Below are positions 1 through 7,750 of a stretch of DNA of 64,000 nucleotides, piece after piece (the stretch's first letter is position 1; each line of letters opens with the position of its first letter). Position numbers and translations under genes: made by a program. The notes beneath the pieces were generated by a model. That model saw only the letters and a list, made by a program, of their open reading frames with translations, was not told where the DNA came from and made no database searches. Source of the DNA: Bog-532 sp963830385 (lineage in GTDB: Bacteria; Actinomycetota; Actinomycetes; Streptosporangiales; Streptosporangiaceae); contig CAWHMD010000008.1 in assembly GCA_963830385.1 (NCBI GenBank), positions 62,001 to 126,000 of the forward strand. The letters run 5' to 3'.

Positions 1-54
1 CTGGGCCGGACCGCGGCCGCCCGGTTCAACGAGCTCAGAGCCGCCCGCCGTTAG
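1..54 (+). CDS. 3' end of an unidentified plus-strand gene (partial)
   Basis: The first 17 codons of the window read in frame 1 as LGRTAAARFNELRAARR and end at TAG (52-54). The stop overlaps the TAA stop of the convergent dehydrogenase gene, which is a common arrangement for tightly packed convergent genes. The Arg/Ala-rich tail looks like the end of a helical C-terminus. The piece is too short to identify a family, and it could be chance reading. Confidence 0.35.
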   Translation: MGRTAAARFNELRAARR

Positions 55-1253
55 GGCTGCAGAACGACCTTGATGCAGCCGTCAGCCTTGTCACGGAAGA
101 TCTCGTAGCCGTGCGGAGCGTCCTCCAGCGGCAGGTGATGGGTGGCGAAGCCGAGCAGCCCGAGCGGGTCGCTGGGGTCGGTCACCACCGGCATCAGGTC
201 GTCGACCCAGCGGCGCACGTGAGCCTGGCCCATGCGGAGCTGGATGCCGCGGTCGAACATTTCCATCATCGGCATCGGATCGACCTCACCGCCGTAGACC
301 CCGCTGACCGAGACCGTGCCCCCGCGCCGCACCGCCTTGACCGCGGTGTGCAGTGCGTCGAGCCGGTCCAGCGCGGCCTTGTCGGTCACCTTGATCGCCG
401 CCGCGTCGGGTAGCAGGCCGGTCGCCTTCTGCGCCAGTTCGGTGACCCTGCTCGAACGGGGCTCGTCGTGGCCGTGCGCTTCCATCCCGACCGCGTCGAT
501 CACGGCGTCCGGCCCCCGGCCGTCCACCAGATCTATCAGCGCGGCGGCGGTGTTGCCCAGCGCGTCCGGGTCCAGGGTCTCGACGCCGAACCGGCCGGCC
601 GCCGCGCGCCGCTCCGGCACCGGGTCCACCCCGATCACCCGGGGCACGCCCTGCTGCCGGGCAAGCCGGGCGGCCAGCTGCCCGACGGGCCCCAGGCCCA
701 GCACGGCCAGGGTCCCGCCCGCGGGGACGTCGGCGTAGGCCACGGCCTGGTAGGCGGTGGGCAGGATGTCGGACAGGTACAGGTACTGCTCGTCGGGGAC
801 GCCGTCGGGGATCTTGATCGGCCCGAACTGGGCTTGCGGGACCCGCAGGTACTGGGCCTGGCCGCCGGGCACCGACCCGTACAGCGAGGTGTAGCCGAAC
901 AGCGCCGCACCCTTGCCCTGCGACCGGACCTGAGTCGTCTCGCACTGGGCGTACAGGCCACGCTGGCACATCCAGCAGGACCCGCAGGAGATGTTGAACG
1001 GGACGACCACCCGGTCGCCGGGCCGCAGCCGGGTGATGCCGTCGCCGACCTCTTCCACGATCCCCATCGCCTCGTGGCCCAGCACGTCACCGGGTTTGAG
1101 GAATGGGCCGAGCACGCCGTACAGGTGCAGGTCCGAACCGCAGATCGCGGTGGAGGTGACCCGGATGACGATGTCGTTGGGCTCCTCGATCGCCGGATCC
1201 GGGACGTCGGTGACCTCGACGTGCTCGGTGCCCTGCCACGTTAGTGCCCGCAT
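51..1253 (-). CDS. Zinc-dependent alcohol dehydrogenase, formaldehyde-dehydrogenase-like
   Basis: A 400-residue medium-chain dehydrogenase. It has the catalytic zinc motif TAICGSDLH (C38) with GHE (H60/E61), and a structural-zinc lobe with Cys at about 90, 93, 96 and 104 (CGSCWMC...C). The Rossmann motif is VLGLGPVGQLA. A long insert after the nucleotide-binding fold is typical of the glutathione-independent formaldehyde dehydrogenase-like branch. The ATG at 1253 is preferred over upstream starts because GGAGGGG lies just before it and the conserved fold begins MRALTWQG. The gene diverges from the esterase at 1445. The branch oxidises small alcohols or aldehydes with NAD, and the true substrate cannot be read from sequence. 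Confidence 0.88.
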   Translation of the reverse strand: MRALTWQGTEHVEVTDVPDPAIEEPNDIVIRVTSTAICGSDLHLYGVLGPFLKPGDVLGHEAMGIVEEVGDGITRLRPGDRVVVPFNISCGSCWMCQRGLYAQCETTQVRSQGKGAALFGYTSLYGSVPGGQAQYLRVPQAQFGPIKIPDGVPDEQYLYLSDILPTAYQAVAYADVPAGGTLAVLGLGPVGQLAARLARQQGVPRVIGVDPVPERRAAAGRFGVETLDPDALGNTAAALIDLVDGRGPDAVIDAVGMEAHGHDEPRSSRVTELAQKATGLLPDAAAIKVTDKAALDRLDALHTAVKAVRRGGTVSVSGVYGGEVDPMPMMEMFDRGIQLRMGQAHVRRWVDDLMPVVTDPSDPLGLLGFATHHLPLEDAPHGYEIFRDKADGCIKVVLQP

Positions 1254-1310
1254 AGCTGCTCCCCTCCGGGCCGGCCCTGAGCCAGCTGCGGCGCACCGGC
1301 TACCCGGCAT

Positions 1311-1362
1311 TCGGCCTGCCAATCCAGCCTGCCGATCTGGCCTGCCAATCCGGCCTGCTAAA
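1311..1362. repeat. Four imperfect 13-bp tandem repeats in the divergent promoter region
   Basis: Four consecutive 13-bp units of the form YNGGCCTGCCAAT/GAT run through the spacer between the dehydrogenase and the esterase genes, ending just before the AT-rich stretch that holds the TGACCA palindrome. The repeat may be slippage-derived, or it may be an array of weak protein sites. Confidence 0.6.
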
Positions 1363-1366
1363 TTTA

Positions 1367-1379
1367 TGACCATTGGTCA
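1367..1379. promoter_or_regulatory. Perfect palindrome TGACCA-T-TGGTCA (probable operator)
   Basis: A perfect 6-bp inverted repeat around a single T sits in a short AT-rich patch between the two divergent starts (1253 and 1445). Its size and position fit a TetR-type dimer site controlling one or both genes. No regulator gene is adjacent, so the binding protein is unknown. Confidence 0.55.
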
Positions 1380-1444
1380 CTTATTTGGTAGCCTCGCGGT
1401 GCGCCCGTCAGTCGCGGGCATCAGGCGAGCACTGGGAGGTAGCG

Positions 1445-2455
1445 ATGGTGGCAGGCGACGCCGTGCAGGGGACCGTGGCCGGCGGGTTCGAAGGGGTGCG
1501 GGATCAGTTCGCGGCGGTGGCGGCGAGCGAACCCGGGCTGGGCGCGCAGCTGGCCGCGTACCGGCACGGGGAACTGGTCGTGGACCTGTGGACCGGCCCG
1601 GAACTGACCGGTGATTCGCTGCTCGGCGTGTACTCGGCCAGCAAGGGCGCCGCCCACCTGGTCGTCGCGCTGCTGGTGCAGGACGGTGTGCTGGACCTGG
1701 ACCAGCCGGTCAGCCACTACTGGCCCGGCTTCGCGGTTGAGGGCAAGCGGGACATCACGCTGCGCGAGCTGCTGGCCCACCAAGCCGGCCTGGTCGGCGC
1801 GGACACCGGGCAGACCATCGCCGGGCACTTCGCCGAACGGGTCCGCGACGCCCGTGGCGTGGACCTTTACCTCGGGCTCCCGGCCACCCAGGAGCCCCGT
1901 TTCCTCAGCGCGCAGCCGATGCTGGTCACCCCGGAGCGGCTGGCCGCGCTGGCCGCCACCGCCGCCGGCCCGAACAGCCTGACCGGCATCGCGTTCAACC
2001 GGAACTACCCGGGTAGCCCCGAGGTCTGGGAGCTGCCCAACCTCCCGGCGGTACGGACGGGCGGCCCCGCTTCGTACGGCGGCATCGCCTCGGCCCGCGG
2101 CCTGGCCCGGATGTACGCGGCGGCCATCAGCCCGCTGGACGGCGCGGCGCCGCTGCTCAAGCCGGACACCGCGGCCACGTTCGCCCAGCCTCACGCGGTC
2201 GGCTACGACCTCGTCACCCGGGACCACAAGGCGTTCGCGGTGGGCTTCCACGTCACGTCCGAGTACTACCCAGTGCTCGGCCAGGGCACCTTCGGCCACA
2301 GCGGCGCCGGCGGCCAGCAGGCCTTCGCCGATCCGCGCAACGGGATCGCCTACGGCTACAGCCGCCGCCGGTTCCCGTTCCCGGCCGCCGCCGCCCCGGG
2401 GAACGACCGGCTGATCCGCGCCCTCTACGCCGCGCCGGGCACCAGTACGATCTGA
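1445..2455 (+). CDS. Serine hydrolase, beta-lactamase/class C esterase family
   Basis: A 336-residue protein of the beta-lactamase-fold esterase group (PF00144). The SxxK nucleophile motif is visible as S-A-S-K at residues 64-67 (GVYSASKG). The conserved LLAHQAGL follows at about residue 105, and an HSGAGG motif near the C-terminus takes the place of the KTG/HxG strand. There is no signal peptide, so the protein is probably a cytoplasmic esterase (EstB-like) and not an antibiotic-resistance beta-lactamase. The ATG at 1445 has a GGGAGGT ribosome site 4-10 nt upstream, and an earlier in-frame start at 1373 lies inside the operator palindrome. It shares its regulatory region with the divergent dehydrogenase. 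Confidence 0.85.
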   Translation: MVAGDAVQGTVAGGFEGVRDQFAAVAASEPGLGAQLAAYRHGELVVDLWTGPELTGDSLLGVYSASKGAAHLVVALLVQDGVLDLDQPVSHYWPGFAVEGKRDITLRELLAHQAGLVGADTGQTIAGHFAERVRDARGVDLYLGLPATQEPRFLSAQPMLVTPERLAALAATAAGPNSLTGIAFNRNYPGSPEVWELPNLPAVRTGGPASYGGIASARGLARMYAAAISPLDGAAPLLKPDTAATFAQPHAVGYDLVTRDHKAFAVGFHVTSEYYPVLGQGTFGHSGAGGQQAFADPRNGIAYGYSRRRFPFPAAAAPGNDRLIRALYAAPGTSTI

Positions 2456-2497
2456 CTCCGGGGCCACCGCGGCGGCGGCCAGGACGGAGGTGGGCCG

Positions 2498-3295
2498 ATG
2501 CCGGAGTTCGACTCGGCCCAGGCCCACCCGGCCCGGATGTACGACTACCTGCTCGGTGGCCAGGACAACTTCGAGGCCGACCGGGCCGCGATCGCCGGCC
2601 TGCTGAAGGTCGTTCCGAGCGCGCGCACCGGGGCGGCGGAGAACCGGGCGTTCCTCGGCCGGGCGGTGCGCTACCTGGTCGCGGAGGCCGGCGTCCGCCA
2701 GTTCCTGGACATCGGGTCCGGGTTCCCGACCGCCAGCAACGTGCACGAGGTGGCGCAGGCCATCGACCCCGGCAGCCGGGTCGTGTACGTCGACAACGAC
2801 CCGATGGTGGCGGCCCGCGCCCGCGAACTGCTGGGCCGCCAGCCGGCCGGGCAGACCGCCTACCTCCACGCCGACCTGCGCGACCCAGCCGCGATCTTGT
2901 ACCACCCGCTGCTGCGCGAGACGCTCGACCTGACCCAGCCGGTCGCGCTGATGCTGGTGGCGGTGCTGCACTTCTTCCCCGACGAGGCCGACCCGGCCGG
3001 CCTGGTGGCCCACCTGCTGGCCGCCCTGCCGCCGGGCAGCTACCTGGCCGCCTCCCACACCACCGCCGATTTTCACGACGCCGGGGCCGCGGCCGGCGGC
3101 GTGGATGCGGTGCACCAGGCCGGGCTGCCGTTCCAGGTCCGGACGGCCGCCCAGTTCACCGAGCTCGCGTTCCGGGGACTGCGGCTGGCCGACCCCGGCC
3201 TGGTGCCGGTGTCGGAATGGCGCCCGGACGACGGCCCGCGGCCCCGGCCAGCCGAGGTCGGCTACTACGGCGCCGTCGGCCGAAAGGGCTACTGA
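2498..3295 (+). CDS. SAM-dependent methyltransferase, PF04672 (DUF574) family
   Basis: A 265-residue protein with the hallmarks of the actinobacterial DUF574 family: the N-terminal PARMYDYLLGGQDNFEADR segment, the SAM-binding motif FLDIGSGFPTASNVHE at about residue 70, then YVDNDPMV and a C-terminal SEWRPD. These proteins are abundant in Streptomyces and relatives and adopt a class I methyltransferase fold, but their substrates are generally unknown. GGACGGAGG precedes the ATG. The gene ends convergently with the DUF1707 gene, and both stop codons lie in a tandem duplication. Confidence 0.88.
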   Translation: MPEFDSAQAHPARMYDYLLGGQDNFEADRAAIAGLLKVVPSARTGAAENRAFLGRAVRYLVAEAGVRQFLDIGSGFPTASNVHEVAQAIDPGSRVVYVDNDPMVAARARELLGRQPAGQTAYLHADLRDPAAILYHPLLRETLDLTQPVALMLVAVLHFFPDEADPAGLVAHLLAALPPGSYLAASHTTADFHDAGAAAGGVDAVHQAGLPFQVRTAAQFTELAFRGLRLADPGLVPVSEWRPDDGPRPRPAEVGYYGAVGRKGY

Positions 3296-3317
3296 CTCGG
3301 CCGAAAGGGCTACTGAC
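3276..3317. repeat. Perfect 21-bp tandem duplication spanning two convergent stop codons
   Basis: The unit TCGGCCGAAAGGGCTACTGAC occurs twice back to back (3276-3296 and 3297-3317). The first copy encodes the last residues and TGA of the methyltransferase gene. The second copy carries the TAG of the opposite-strand DUF1707 gene. It looks like a recent local duplication that created the present intergenic spacer. Confidence 0.85.
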
Positions 3318-3933
3318 CCTGCTGGATGGCGCGGCTGGCGCGCCGCCGCATCATCCAGTCCGGGCGCTTCACGGTGATGGAGCCCAGCAGCACGTCGCAG
3401 TGGACCATGATCACCGGTGCCCCCGGGCGCGGCTCAGTGTGCAGCTCGGAGGACTTGGCCCCGAGCACCGCCCGGCCGGTCAGCCGCACGTCGATCCCGT
3501 CGGGCACGTAGATGGTCACGGACCCGAGCCGGACCTTGGCCTCGATGGTCGTGACCTGCTGCTTGATGACGGCCTGCTGCATCTCCAGGTGACAGTCGCC
3601 CAGCACAGAACGGACCGCCAGCCGGGCCGGCACCACCCAGGGACCCTTGCGCGACTCGTTGCCCAGCACGGCGGTGATCTCCTCCGGGACCACCGCCAGC
3701 TCGCCCGCCGCGACCGCGGGCTGGCCGTCGGCGGGCAGGTCATCGGTCAGCCGGGCCAGCTCACCGAGCGTGCGCGCACCCAGGGCGGCCTCGCTGCGCT
3801 CGGAATACTCCTCCAGCGTCAGCCGGCCCTCGGCGATGGCGGTGGCCAGGGCCTCGACCGTGCGATCGCGGTCCGCGTCCGACGCGCGGGTCAGGCCGTC
3901 CCCGGGCCCGCCGCGCTTACCTTCGGGGCTCAC
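3310..3933 (-). CDS. DUF1707 domain protein with LiaF-like C-terminal domain
   Basis: A 207-residue protein. Residues about 15-68 match the DUF1707 (SHOCT-like) signature: RASDADRDRTVEALATAI, EGRLTLEEYSER and LGELARLTDDLP. The C-terminal part (about 85-190) resembles the beta-rich LiaF/cell-wall-stress domain (VRSVLGDCHLEM, VRLGSVTIYVPDGIDVRLTGRAVLG). There is no clear membrane helix. Such proteins are linked to envelope-stress sensing in actinobacteria by family association only. The gene is transcribed alone and faces the methyltransferase gene. Confidence 0.8.
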   Translation of the reverse strand: MSPEGKRGGPGDGLTRASDADRDRTVEALATAIAEGRLTLEEYSERSEAALGARTLGELARLTDDLPADGQPAVAAGELAVVPEEITAVLGNESRKGPWVVPARLAVRSVLGDCHLEMQQAVIKQQVTTIEAKVRLGSVTIYVPDGIDVRLTGRAVLGAKSSELHTEPRPGAPVIMVHCDVLLGSITVKRPDWMMRRRASRAIQQGQ

Positions 3934-3960
3934 GATCGCCTCCCAGGCTCATCATTGATC

Positions 3961-3975
3961 GCTGTCATCGACAGC
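3961..3975. promoter_or_regulatory. Inverted repeat GCTGTC-ATC-GACAGC upstream of the DUF1707 gene
   Basis: A perfect 6-bp inverted repeat with a 3-nt spacer lies 28 bp upstream of the DUF1707 start, followed by a further CTGTCAGC half-site. Spacing and position suit a repressor site over the promoter. The surrounding 230 bp between the two divergent genes show no coding signal. Confidence 0.4.
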
Positions 3976-4164
3976 TACTGTCAGCCATAGCATAGGGGTG
4001 ATGGCTGCACGTCACGCCAGATCCCACTCGTCATCCCGCCCGCAGCTGGGCGCCGGCGCCGGGGAGCGGCCAGGGTGTTACCCGGGCGCGAGCCGGCCGG
4101 GCAGGCCTCCAGGATGAGGGCGCAGTCATCACGCGACGGGAGCCAGCACGACAGGAGCCAGCCC

Positions 4165-4830
4165 ATGGAATTCCTCGTCACCATGACGACCCACGTGCCC
4201 GACGGGACCACCGATGACGCGGTCGACCAGATCCGGGGCCGGGAGGCCGCGCACACCCGCGAACTCGCGGCCCAGGGTCACGTTCTGCGCCTGTGGCGGC
4301 CGCCGCTCGCGCCGGGGGAGTGGCGGACGATCGGGTTGTTCGCGGCGGCCGGCCCGGCCGAGCTCGAACAGGTGCTGGCCTCGATGCCGCTGCGGGTCTG
4401 GCGCTCGGACGCGGTTCAGCCGCTGACCCCCGATCGCAACGACCCGGCGGCGGGCGCGTCGGCACCGGACCGGCCGGGGGCGGCCGCGGCCGAGTTTCTC
4501 GTCCGGTTCACCCCGGCGGTTCCCGAGCGCACGCCGCCCGGGGCGGTCGGGGACGCCAAGACCCACGAGGCCGAGCGTGCCCGCGAGCTGGGCCGGCAGG
4601 GCCAGCTGGTCCGGCTCTGGCGGCTGCCCGCCGACGGCGGTGGCGTCACGCCCGCGCTCGGCCTCTGGCGGGTCGCCGGCCAGCCGGAGCTGGAGGCCCT
4701 CCTGGCGTCGCTACCGCTCCGCGACTACCAGACGACGCAGGTCACCGCCCTGACACCGCACCCGAGCGATCCGGCCGCACCGGGGAGCCGGCCGTCGGCA
4801 CCTCGCGATCGGCCCACTGGCGGAAGCTGA
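4165..4830 (+). CDS. Tandem muconolactone-isomerase-like protein (two MIase domains)
   Basis: A 221-residue protein built from two copies of a ferredoxin-like MIase/YCII-type domain. Copy one is about residues 1-90 (MEFLVTMTTHVPDG... AAHTRELAAQGHVLRLWRPP... LPLRVW-like end). Copy two is about 107-195 (AEFLVRFTPAVPER... EAERARELGRQGQLVRLWRLP... LASLPLRDY). Muconolactone delta-isomerases are normally about 95-residue single-domain subunits, so this is an internal fusion of two. The ATG has GGAG 7 nt upstream. The gene is convergent with an AhpD/carboxymuconolactone-decarboxylase-like gene, a family often found beside MIase-type proteins. No other beta-ketoadipate genes are near, so a catabolic role is not proven. 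Confidence 0.75.
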   Translation: MEFLVTMTTHVPDGTTDDAVDQIRGREAAHTRELAAQGHVLRLWRPPLAPGEWRTIGLFAAAGPAELEQVLASMPLRVWRSDAVQPLTPDRNDPAAGASAPDRPGAAAAEFLVRFTPAVPERTPPGAVGDAKTHEAERARELGRQGQLVRLWRLPADGGGVTPALGLWRVAGQPELEALLASLPLRDYQTTQVTALTPHPSDPAAPGSRPSAPRDRPTGGS

Positions 4831-4866
4831 CGGGCGGCCGGCCCGGGACCTGCTGGATGCCGTCGC

Positions 4867-5331
4867 TCAGGCCGCGGCCTCCCGCACGGGGACCGGCTGG
4901 CGGATCGCGGCGTTGAGCCGGTTCCAGACGTTGATCGCCGCGATCGACAGCAGCAGCGCCGCCAGCTCCTTCTCGTCGTAGTAGTCGGCGGCGTCGTCCC
5001 AGACGGCGTCCGGGACCGGATCGGGGTTGTCGGCCTGCCGGGTCACGCGCTCGGCCAGCTCCAGCGCCGCCCGCTCGGCGTCGCTGAAGTACGGCGACTC
5101 CCGCCAGGCGCCGACGCCCCAGATCCGCTCGTCCGGCTCGCCCGCCTCCTTGAGCTCCCGGGCGTGCATGTCCACGCACACGCTGCAGCCGTTGATCTGG
5201 CTCACCCGCAGCTGAATCAGCTTGTGGGTCGTGCTCGGCACGTCGACCGCCTCGGTCGCCTGGCTCAGCGCGTACAGGGCCTTCATCGAATCCGGCAGCA
5301 CCTGGACGGGGTGGTTCATCCGGGCTTTCAT
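4867..5331 (-). CDS. Carboxymuconolactone decarboxylase / AhpD-like peroxidase
   Basis: A 154-residue all-helical CMD-domain protein with the redox motif C49-S-V-C52-x3-H56 (INGCSVCVDMHA), which is typical of alkylhydroperoxidase AhpD-like members. FSDAERAALELAERVT is the conserved helix after the active site. The ATG at 5331 is chosen because AGGAG lies 7 nt upstream, while the longer in-frame reading lacks a ribosome site. The AhpD branch reduces peroxides or acts as a disulfide oxidoreductase. The 195 bp upstream of its promoter (to 5568) contains nothing I can identify. Confidence 0.85.
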   Translation of the reverse strand: MKARMNHPVQVLPDSMKALYALSQATEAVDVPSTTHKLIQLRVSQINGCSVCVDMHARELKEAGEPDERIWGVGAWRESPYFSDAERAALELAERVTRQADNPDPVPDAVWDDAADYYDEKELAALLLSIAAINVWNRLNAAIRQPVPVREAAA

Positions 5332-5568
5332 GGGTGTCTCCTCTGCATCAGTTCCGCCTTCACGGCGTCTCACTGAACTGACACCACAGCCCGGTCAAAC
5401 GTGACCGCCTGTCCAGCAGTAGCCGCGCAGAACGCTAGGACGGTTATTTCCCGTGACCGGCCAGCACCCGCCGTACTCCGGTTCCCCCTCCGGGACCGCC
5501 CGCTCATGCCCGCACCCCGTCGGCCCACCACCCCTGCTGCCGGGCCCGTGCGGCCGGCCCGCCGCCGC

Positions 5569-6009
5569 TCAGGCGGCCTCGGCCTGCCGTTTGACGGCCT
5601 CGTTGATCTCGGCGTAGCTGCCCTTGATCCTGTTGATCGTCTTGAGGGCGGTGCCGGGTCCGCGGGAGCCGCCGAGCCCGCGGTAGGTCCCGGCCTGCAT
5701 CAGTTCGGTGCCGCCGCCGGACGGGCTCAGCAGGAACCGGCGATGGATCGTCGTGAACCCGAGCACCTTCGACGCCCACCCCAGCTCGGTGCCCGGCTCA
5801 ACGGTCTCCACCGTCACCTTGAGTGTTATCGGGTTGCCAGTCGAAGGTGAAGTGGTACTGATCGTGAGCATGCTCCCGACGGTGAGCTGCCCGGTCACCG
5901 ACTTGTAGGCCGGGTGCCACTCGGAGTAATTGCCCAGGTCGGCCAGCACCGCCCACACCGTCTCCGGGGTGGCGGCGATTTCGATCGAATCCGATACCTC
6001 GTAAGCCAT
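5569..6009 (-). CDS. SRPBCC (polyketide cyclase/START-like) family protein
   Basis: A 146-residue single-domain protein. It starts MAYEVSDSIEIAATPETVWAVLADLGNYSEWHP, the standard N-terminus of the polyketide_cyc2/SRPBCC fold, followed by beta strands and a long C-terminal helix (LKTINRIKGSYAEINEAVKR). The family forms a hydrophobic pocket for lipids or polyketides, and the ligand here is unknown. The ATG has AGGAGG 8 nt upstream (minus strand). It stands alone, divergent from a tiny membrane ORF. Confidence 0.85.
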   Translation of the reverse strand: MAYEVSDSIEIAATPETVWAVLADLGNYSEWHPAYKSVTGQLTVGSMLTISTTSPSTGNPITLKVTVETVEPGTELGWASKVLGFTTIHRRFLLSPSGGGTELMQAGTYRGLGGSRGPGTALKTINRIKGSYAEINEAVKRQAEAA

Positions 6010-6058
6010 CGCGATCTGCCTCCTGAGTTCACTCTTGCCCCTCCGGCAGGCTAATCCT

Positions 6059-6220
6059 ATGAACGAGTGGATCGCCTGGGCTGTCTTCGCCGGGGCCTGG
6101 CCGCTGGTGGCCGGCATCCAGGCGACCGTGAGCCAGGTGGGGCGGCCGAAGATGCCCTCACCCTGGTGGTGGCCCATGCTGCGCCGCAACGCGACCGCCG
6201 CCACCGCCGGGCCGGGCTAG
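6059..6220 (+). CDS. Small putative membrane protein, 53 residues
   Basis: Begins MNEWIAWAVFAGAWPLVAGIQ, one hydrophobic helix, followed by a Trp/Pro-rich loop and a basic tail. There is only a weak GGCAGG ribosome site. The stop codon overlaps by 4 bp the stop of the convergent cobalamin-binding gene. The single-helix composition and good third-position GC make it plausible, but no family is recognised. Confidence 0.4.
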   Translation: MNEWIAWAVFAGAWPLVAGIQATVSQVGRPKMPSPWWWPMLRRNATAATAGPG

Positions 6221-7116
6221 CCCTCAACCACGAAATTCACCCGGCGGAGGCGGCCGGGCGGCACGGCGACGCCGGCGTCCGGGTACAGGATCGCGGCCAG
6301 CGCTTCGACGCCGTCGACCAGGCGGGGACCGGGCCGCACGACCAGCCCGTCGGCGTCGATCGCCCACACCGGGATCCCCGGCAACTGCTGGGCGACCCGC
6401 TCGGCCTGGGCGGCGGCGTCGTCGAGGTGGAACCCGCACGGGGCCACCACCGCCAGGTCCGGCCGGGCGGCGGCGATCTCCTCGTAGGAGGTCGGTGCCG
6501 AGCGGCCGCCGGGGTGGGCCGCCACCGGCCGTCCGCCGGCCGCCGTGACCAGGTCCGGGACCCAGTGCCCGGCCGTGAAGGGCGGGTCGACCCACTCGAT
6601 CACGGCCACCGCGGGCCGGACCCGCCCGGCGACCCGGTCCGCTACCGCCGCCAGCCGCCGCCGCAGCGTGCCGACCAGTTGCTCGGCCGCCGGCTGGGCG
6701 CCGGTGTGGCGGCCCACGGTCACGATCGTGGCCAGCACCTCTTCCAGCGTGTGCGGATCGAGCGAGACCACGCCGGCCGTGCAGCCCAGGTAGTCGAGGG
6801 CGTCCTCGACCTGCCCGGCCGGCAGCGCGCAGACCCGGCACAGGTCCTGGGTGAGGATCAGCTCCGGGTCCAGCGCGGCCAGCGCGTCAGCGTGCAGCGT
6901 GTACAGATCCTGGCCCGCGGCGACCTGGGCGCGGACGTAGGCGTCGATCGCGGCCGGGGTCATCCCCGAGGTGTCCTGCCCGCCGATGACCACGGCCTTG
7001 TCCTGCCGGGCGCGGGCTGGCTCGTCGCACTCGAACGTCACCCCGACCAGCTGGTCCTCCAGCCCGAGCGCGTACACGATCTCGGTCGCCGACGGCAGCA
7101 GGGACACGACCCTCAC
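6217..7116 (-). CDS. Cobalamin-binding periplasmic-protein-like (BtuF fold), no signal peptide
   Basis: A 299-residue PF01497-type protein. It starts MRVVSLLPSATEIVYALGL with no signal peptide or lipobox. It carries the FECDEPARAR and ILTQDLCRVCAL segments seen in the putative cobalamin-binding group often annotated as ABC substrate-binding proteins, and the C-terminal lobe has AIDADGLVVRPGPRLVDG. Because it has no export signal and no BtuC/BtuD partner nearby, it is more likely a cytosolic binding or handling protein than a transporter receptor. It sits 11 bp downstream of the TetR gene on the same strand and may be cotranscribed with it. Confidence 0.8.
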   Translation of the reverse strand: MRVVSLLPSATEIVYALGLEDQLVGVTFECDEPARARQDKAVVIGGQDTSGMTPAAIDAYVRAQVAAGQDLYTLHADALAALDPELILTQDLCRVCALPAGQVEDALDYLGCTAGVVSLDPHTLEEVLATIVTVGRHTGAQPAAEQLVGTLRRRLAAVADRVAGRVRPAVAVIEWVDPPFTAGHWVPDLVTAAGGRPVAAHPGGRSAPTSYEEIAAARPDLAVVAPCGFHLDDAAAQAERVAQQLPGIPVWAIDADGLVVRPGPRLVDGVEALAAILYPDAGVAVPPGRLRRVNFVVEG

Positions 7117-7127
7117 GGCTCCCCACC

Positions 7128-7688
7128 CTAGTCACCGGGCCGGCCGAGCAGCCAGCTGGCGGCCAGTTCGAGCACCTCGGTGCGCGACCGGCCCGGATGG
7201 TCGGCAGCCATGAAGTGACTGCCGATCAGCAGGGAAAAGGCCAGCGTGGCGCGGGCTTCGACCTCGCCCGAGTCCGCGCTCAGCGGACCGAACAGGGATC
7301 GCAGGTAGTCCATCCGGCGGTTGTCCACCCGGCGCAGGCGCTCGGCCACGGCCGGATCACGCCGCGCCCAGTCGCGCACGGCCAGGTCGACCGGCAGCAG
7401 CTGCTCGCTGAACGTCAGCGCGCCCGCTCGCCGGAACCGCGCCCCCACGTCGCCGCCCCGCTGTTCGACCCGTTCGAGCACGTCGTCGGTGACGGCGCGC
7501 TCCCAGTGCTCGAGCAGCGCAGTGAGCAGGGCCTCCCGGTCCGCGAAGTGCCAGTAGAAGCTGCCCCGGGTCGCTCCGAGCGCCTTGGCCAGCGGGTCGA
7601 TGCGGACGGCGTCCGGGCCACCGGCAGCCAGCGCCTGCAGCCCGGCCTCGATCCATGTCCAGGCGGGAGTGCGGGCCGGAGCCGCCAT
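7128..7688 (-). CDS. TetR/AcrR family transcriptional regulator
   Basis: A 186-residue regulator with a standard TetR N-terminal HTH (VRIDPLAKALGATRGSFYWHFADREALL) and a helical ligand domain. The ATG at 7688 has GGGAGG 8 nt upstream. The longer reading would start inside the operator palindrome, so the shorter start is preferred. It is divergent from the DUF2867 gene across a perfect inverted repeat, which suggests repression of both promoters. The cobalamin-binding gene follows 11 bp downstream. Confidence 0.9.
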   Translation of the reverse strand: MAAPARTPAWTWIEAGLQALAAGGPDAVRIDPLAKALGATRGSFYWHFADREALLTALLEHWERAVTDDVLERVEQRGGDVGARFRRAGALTFSEQLLPVDLAVRDWARRDPAVAERLRRVDNRRMDYLRSLFGPLSADSGEVEARATLAFSLLIGSHFMAADHPGRSRTEVLELAASWLLGRPGD

Positions 7689-7717
7689 TGACATCGCCTC
7701 CCACGGTGTTAGCCTTT

Positions 7718-7741
7718 CATCCATACACTACTGTATGGATG
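7718..7741. promoter_or_regulatory. TetR operator: CATCCATAC-N6-GTATGGATG
   Basis: A perfect 9-bp inverted repeat with a 6-nt spacer lies midway between the TetR start (7688) and the DUF2867 start (7751). Arm length, spacing and placement are typical for a TetR dimer site. The right arm runs into the GGAGG ribosome site of the DUF2867 gene, so binding would block its expression directly. Confidence 0.8.
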
Positions 7742-7750
7742 GAGGCCCCG

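Noticed and set aside
1445..2455. Beta-lactamase antibiotic-resistance gene
   Set aside because: SxxK is present, but there is no signal peptide, and the motifs fit the EstB-like esterase branch of the fold.
1421..3115. A 564-codon open frame on the minus strand
   Set aside because: It runs antisense to the esterase and the methyltransferase, both of which have clear motifs and ribosome sites. The predicted protein shows no family pattern.
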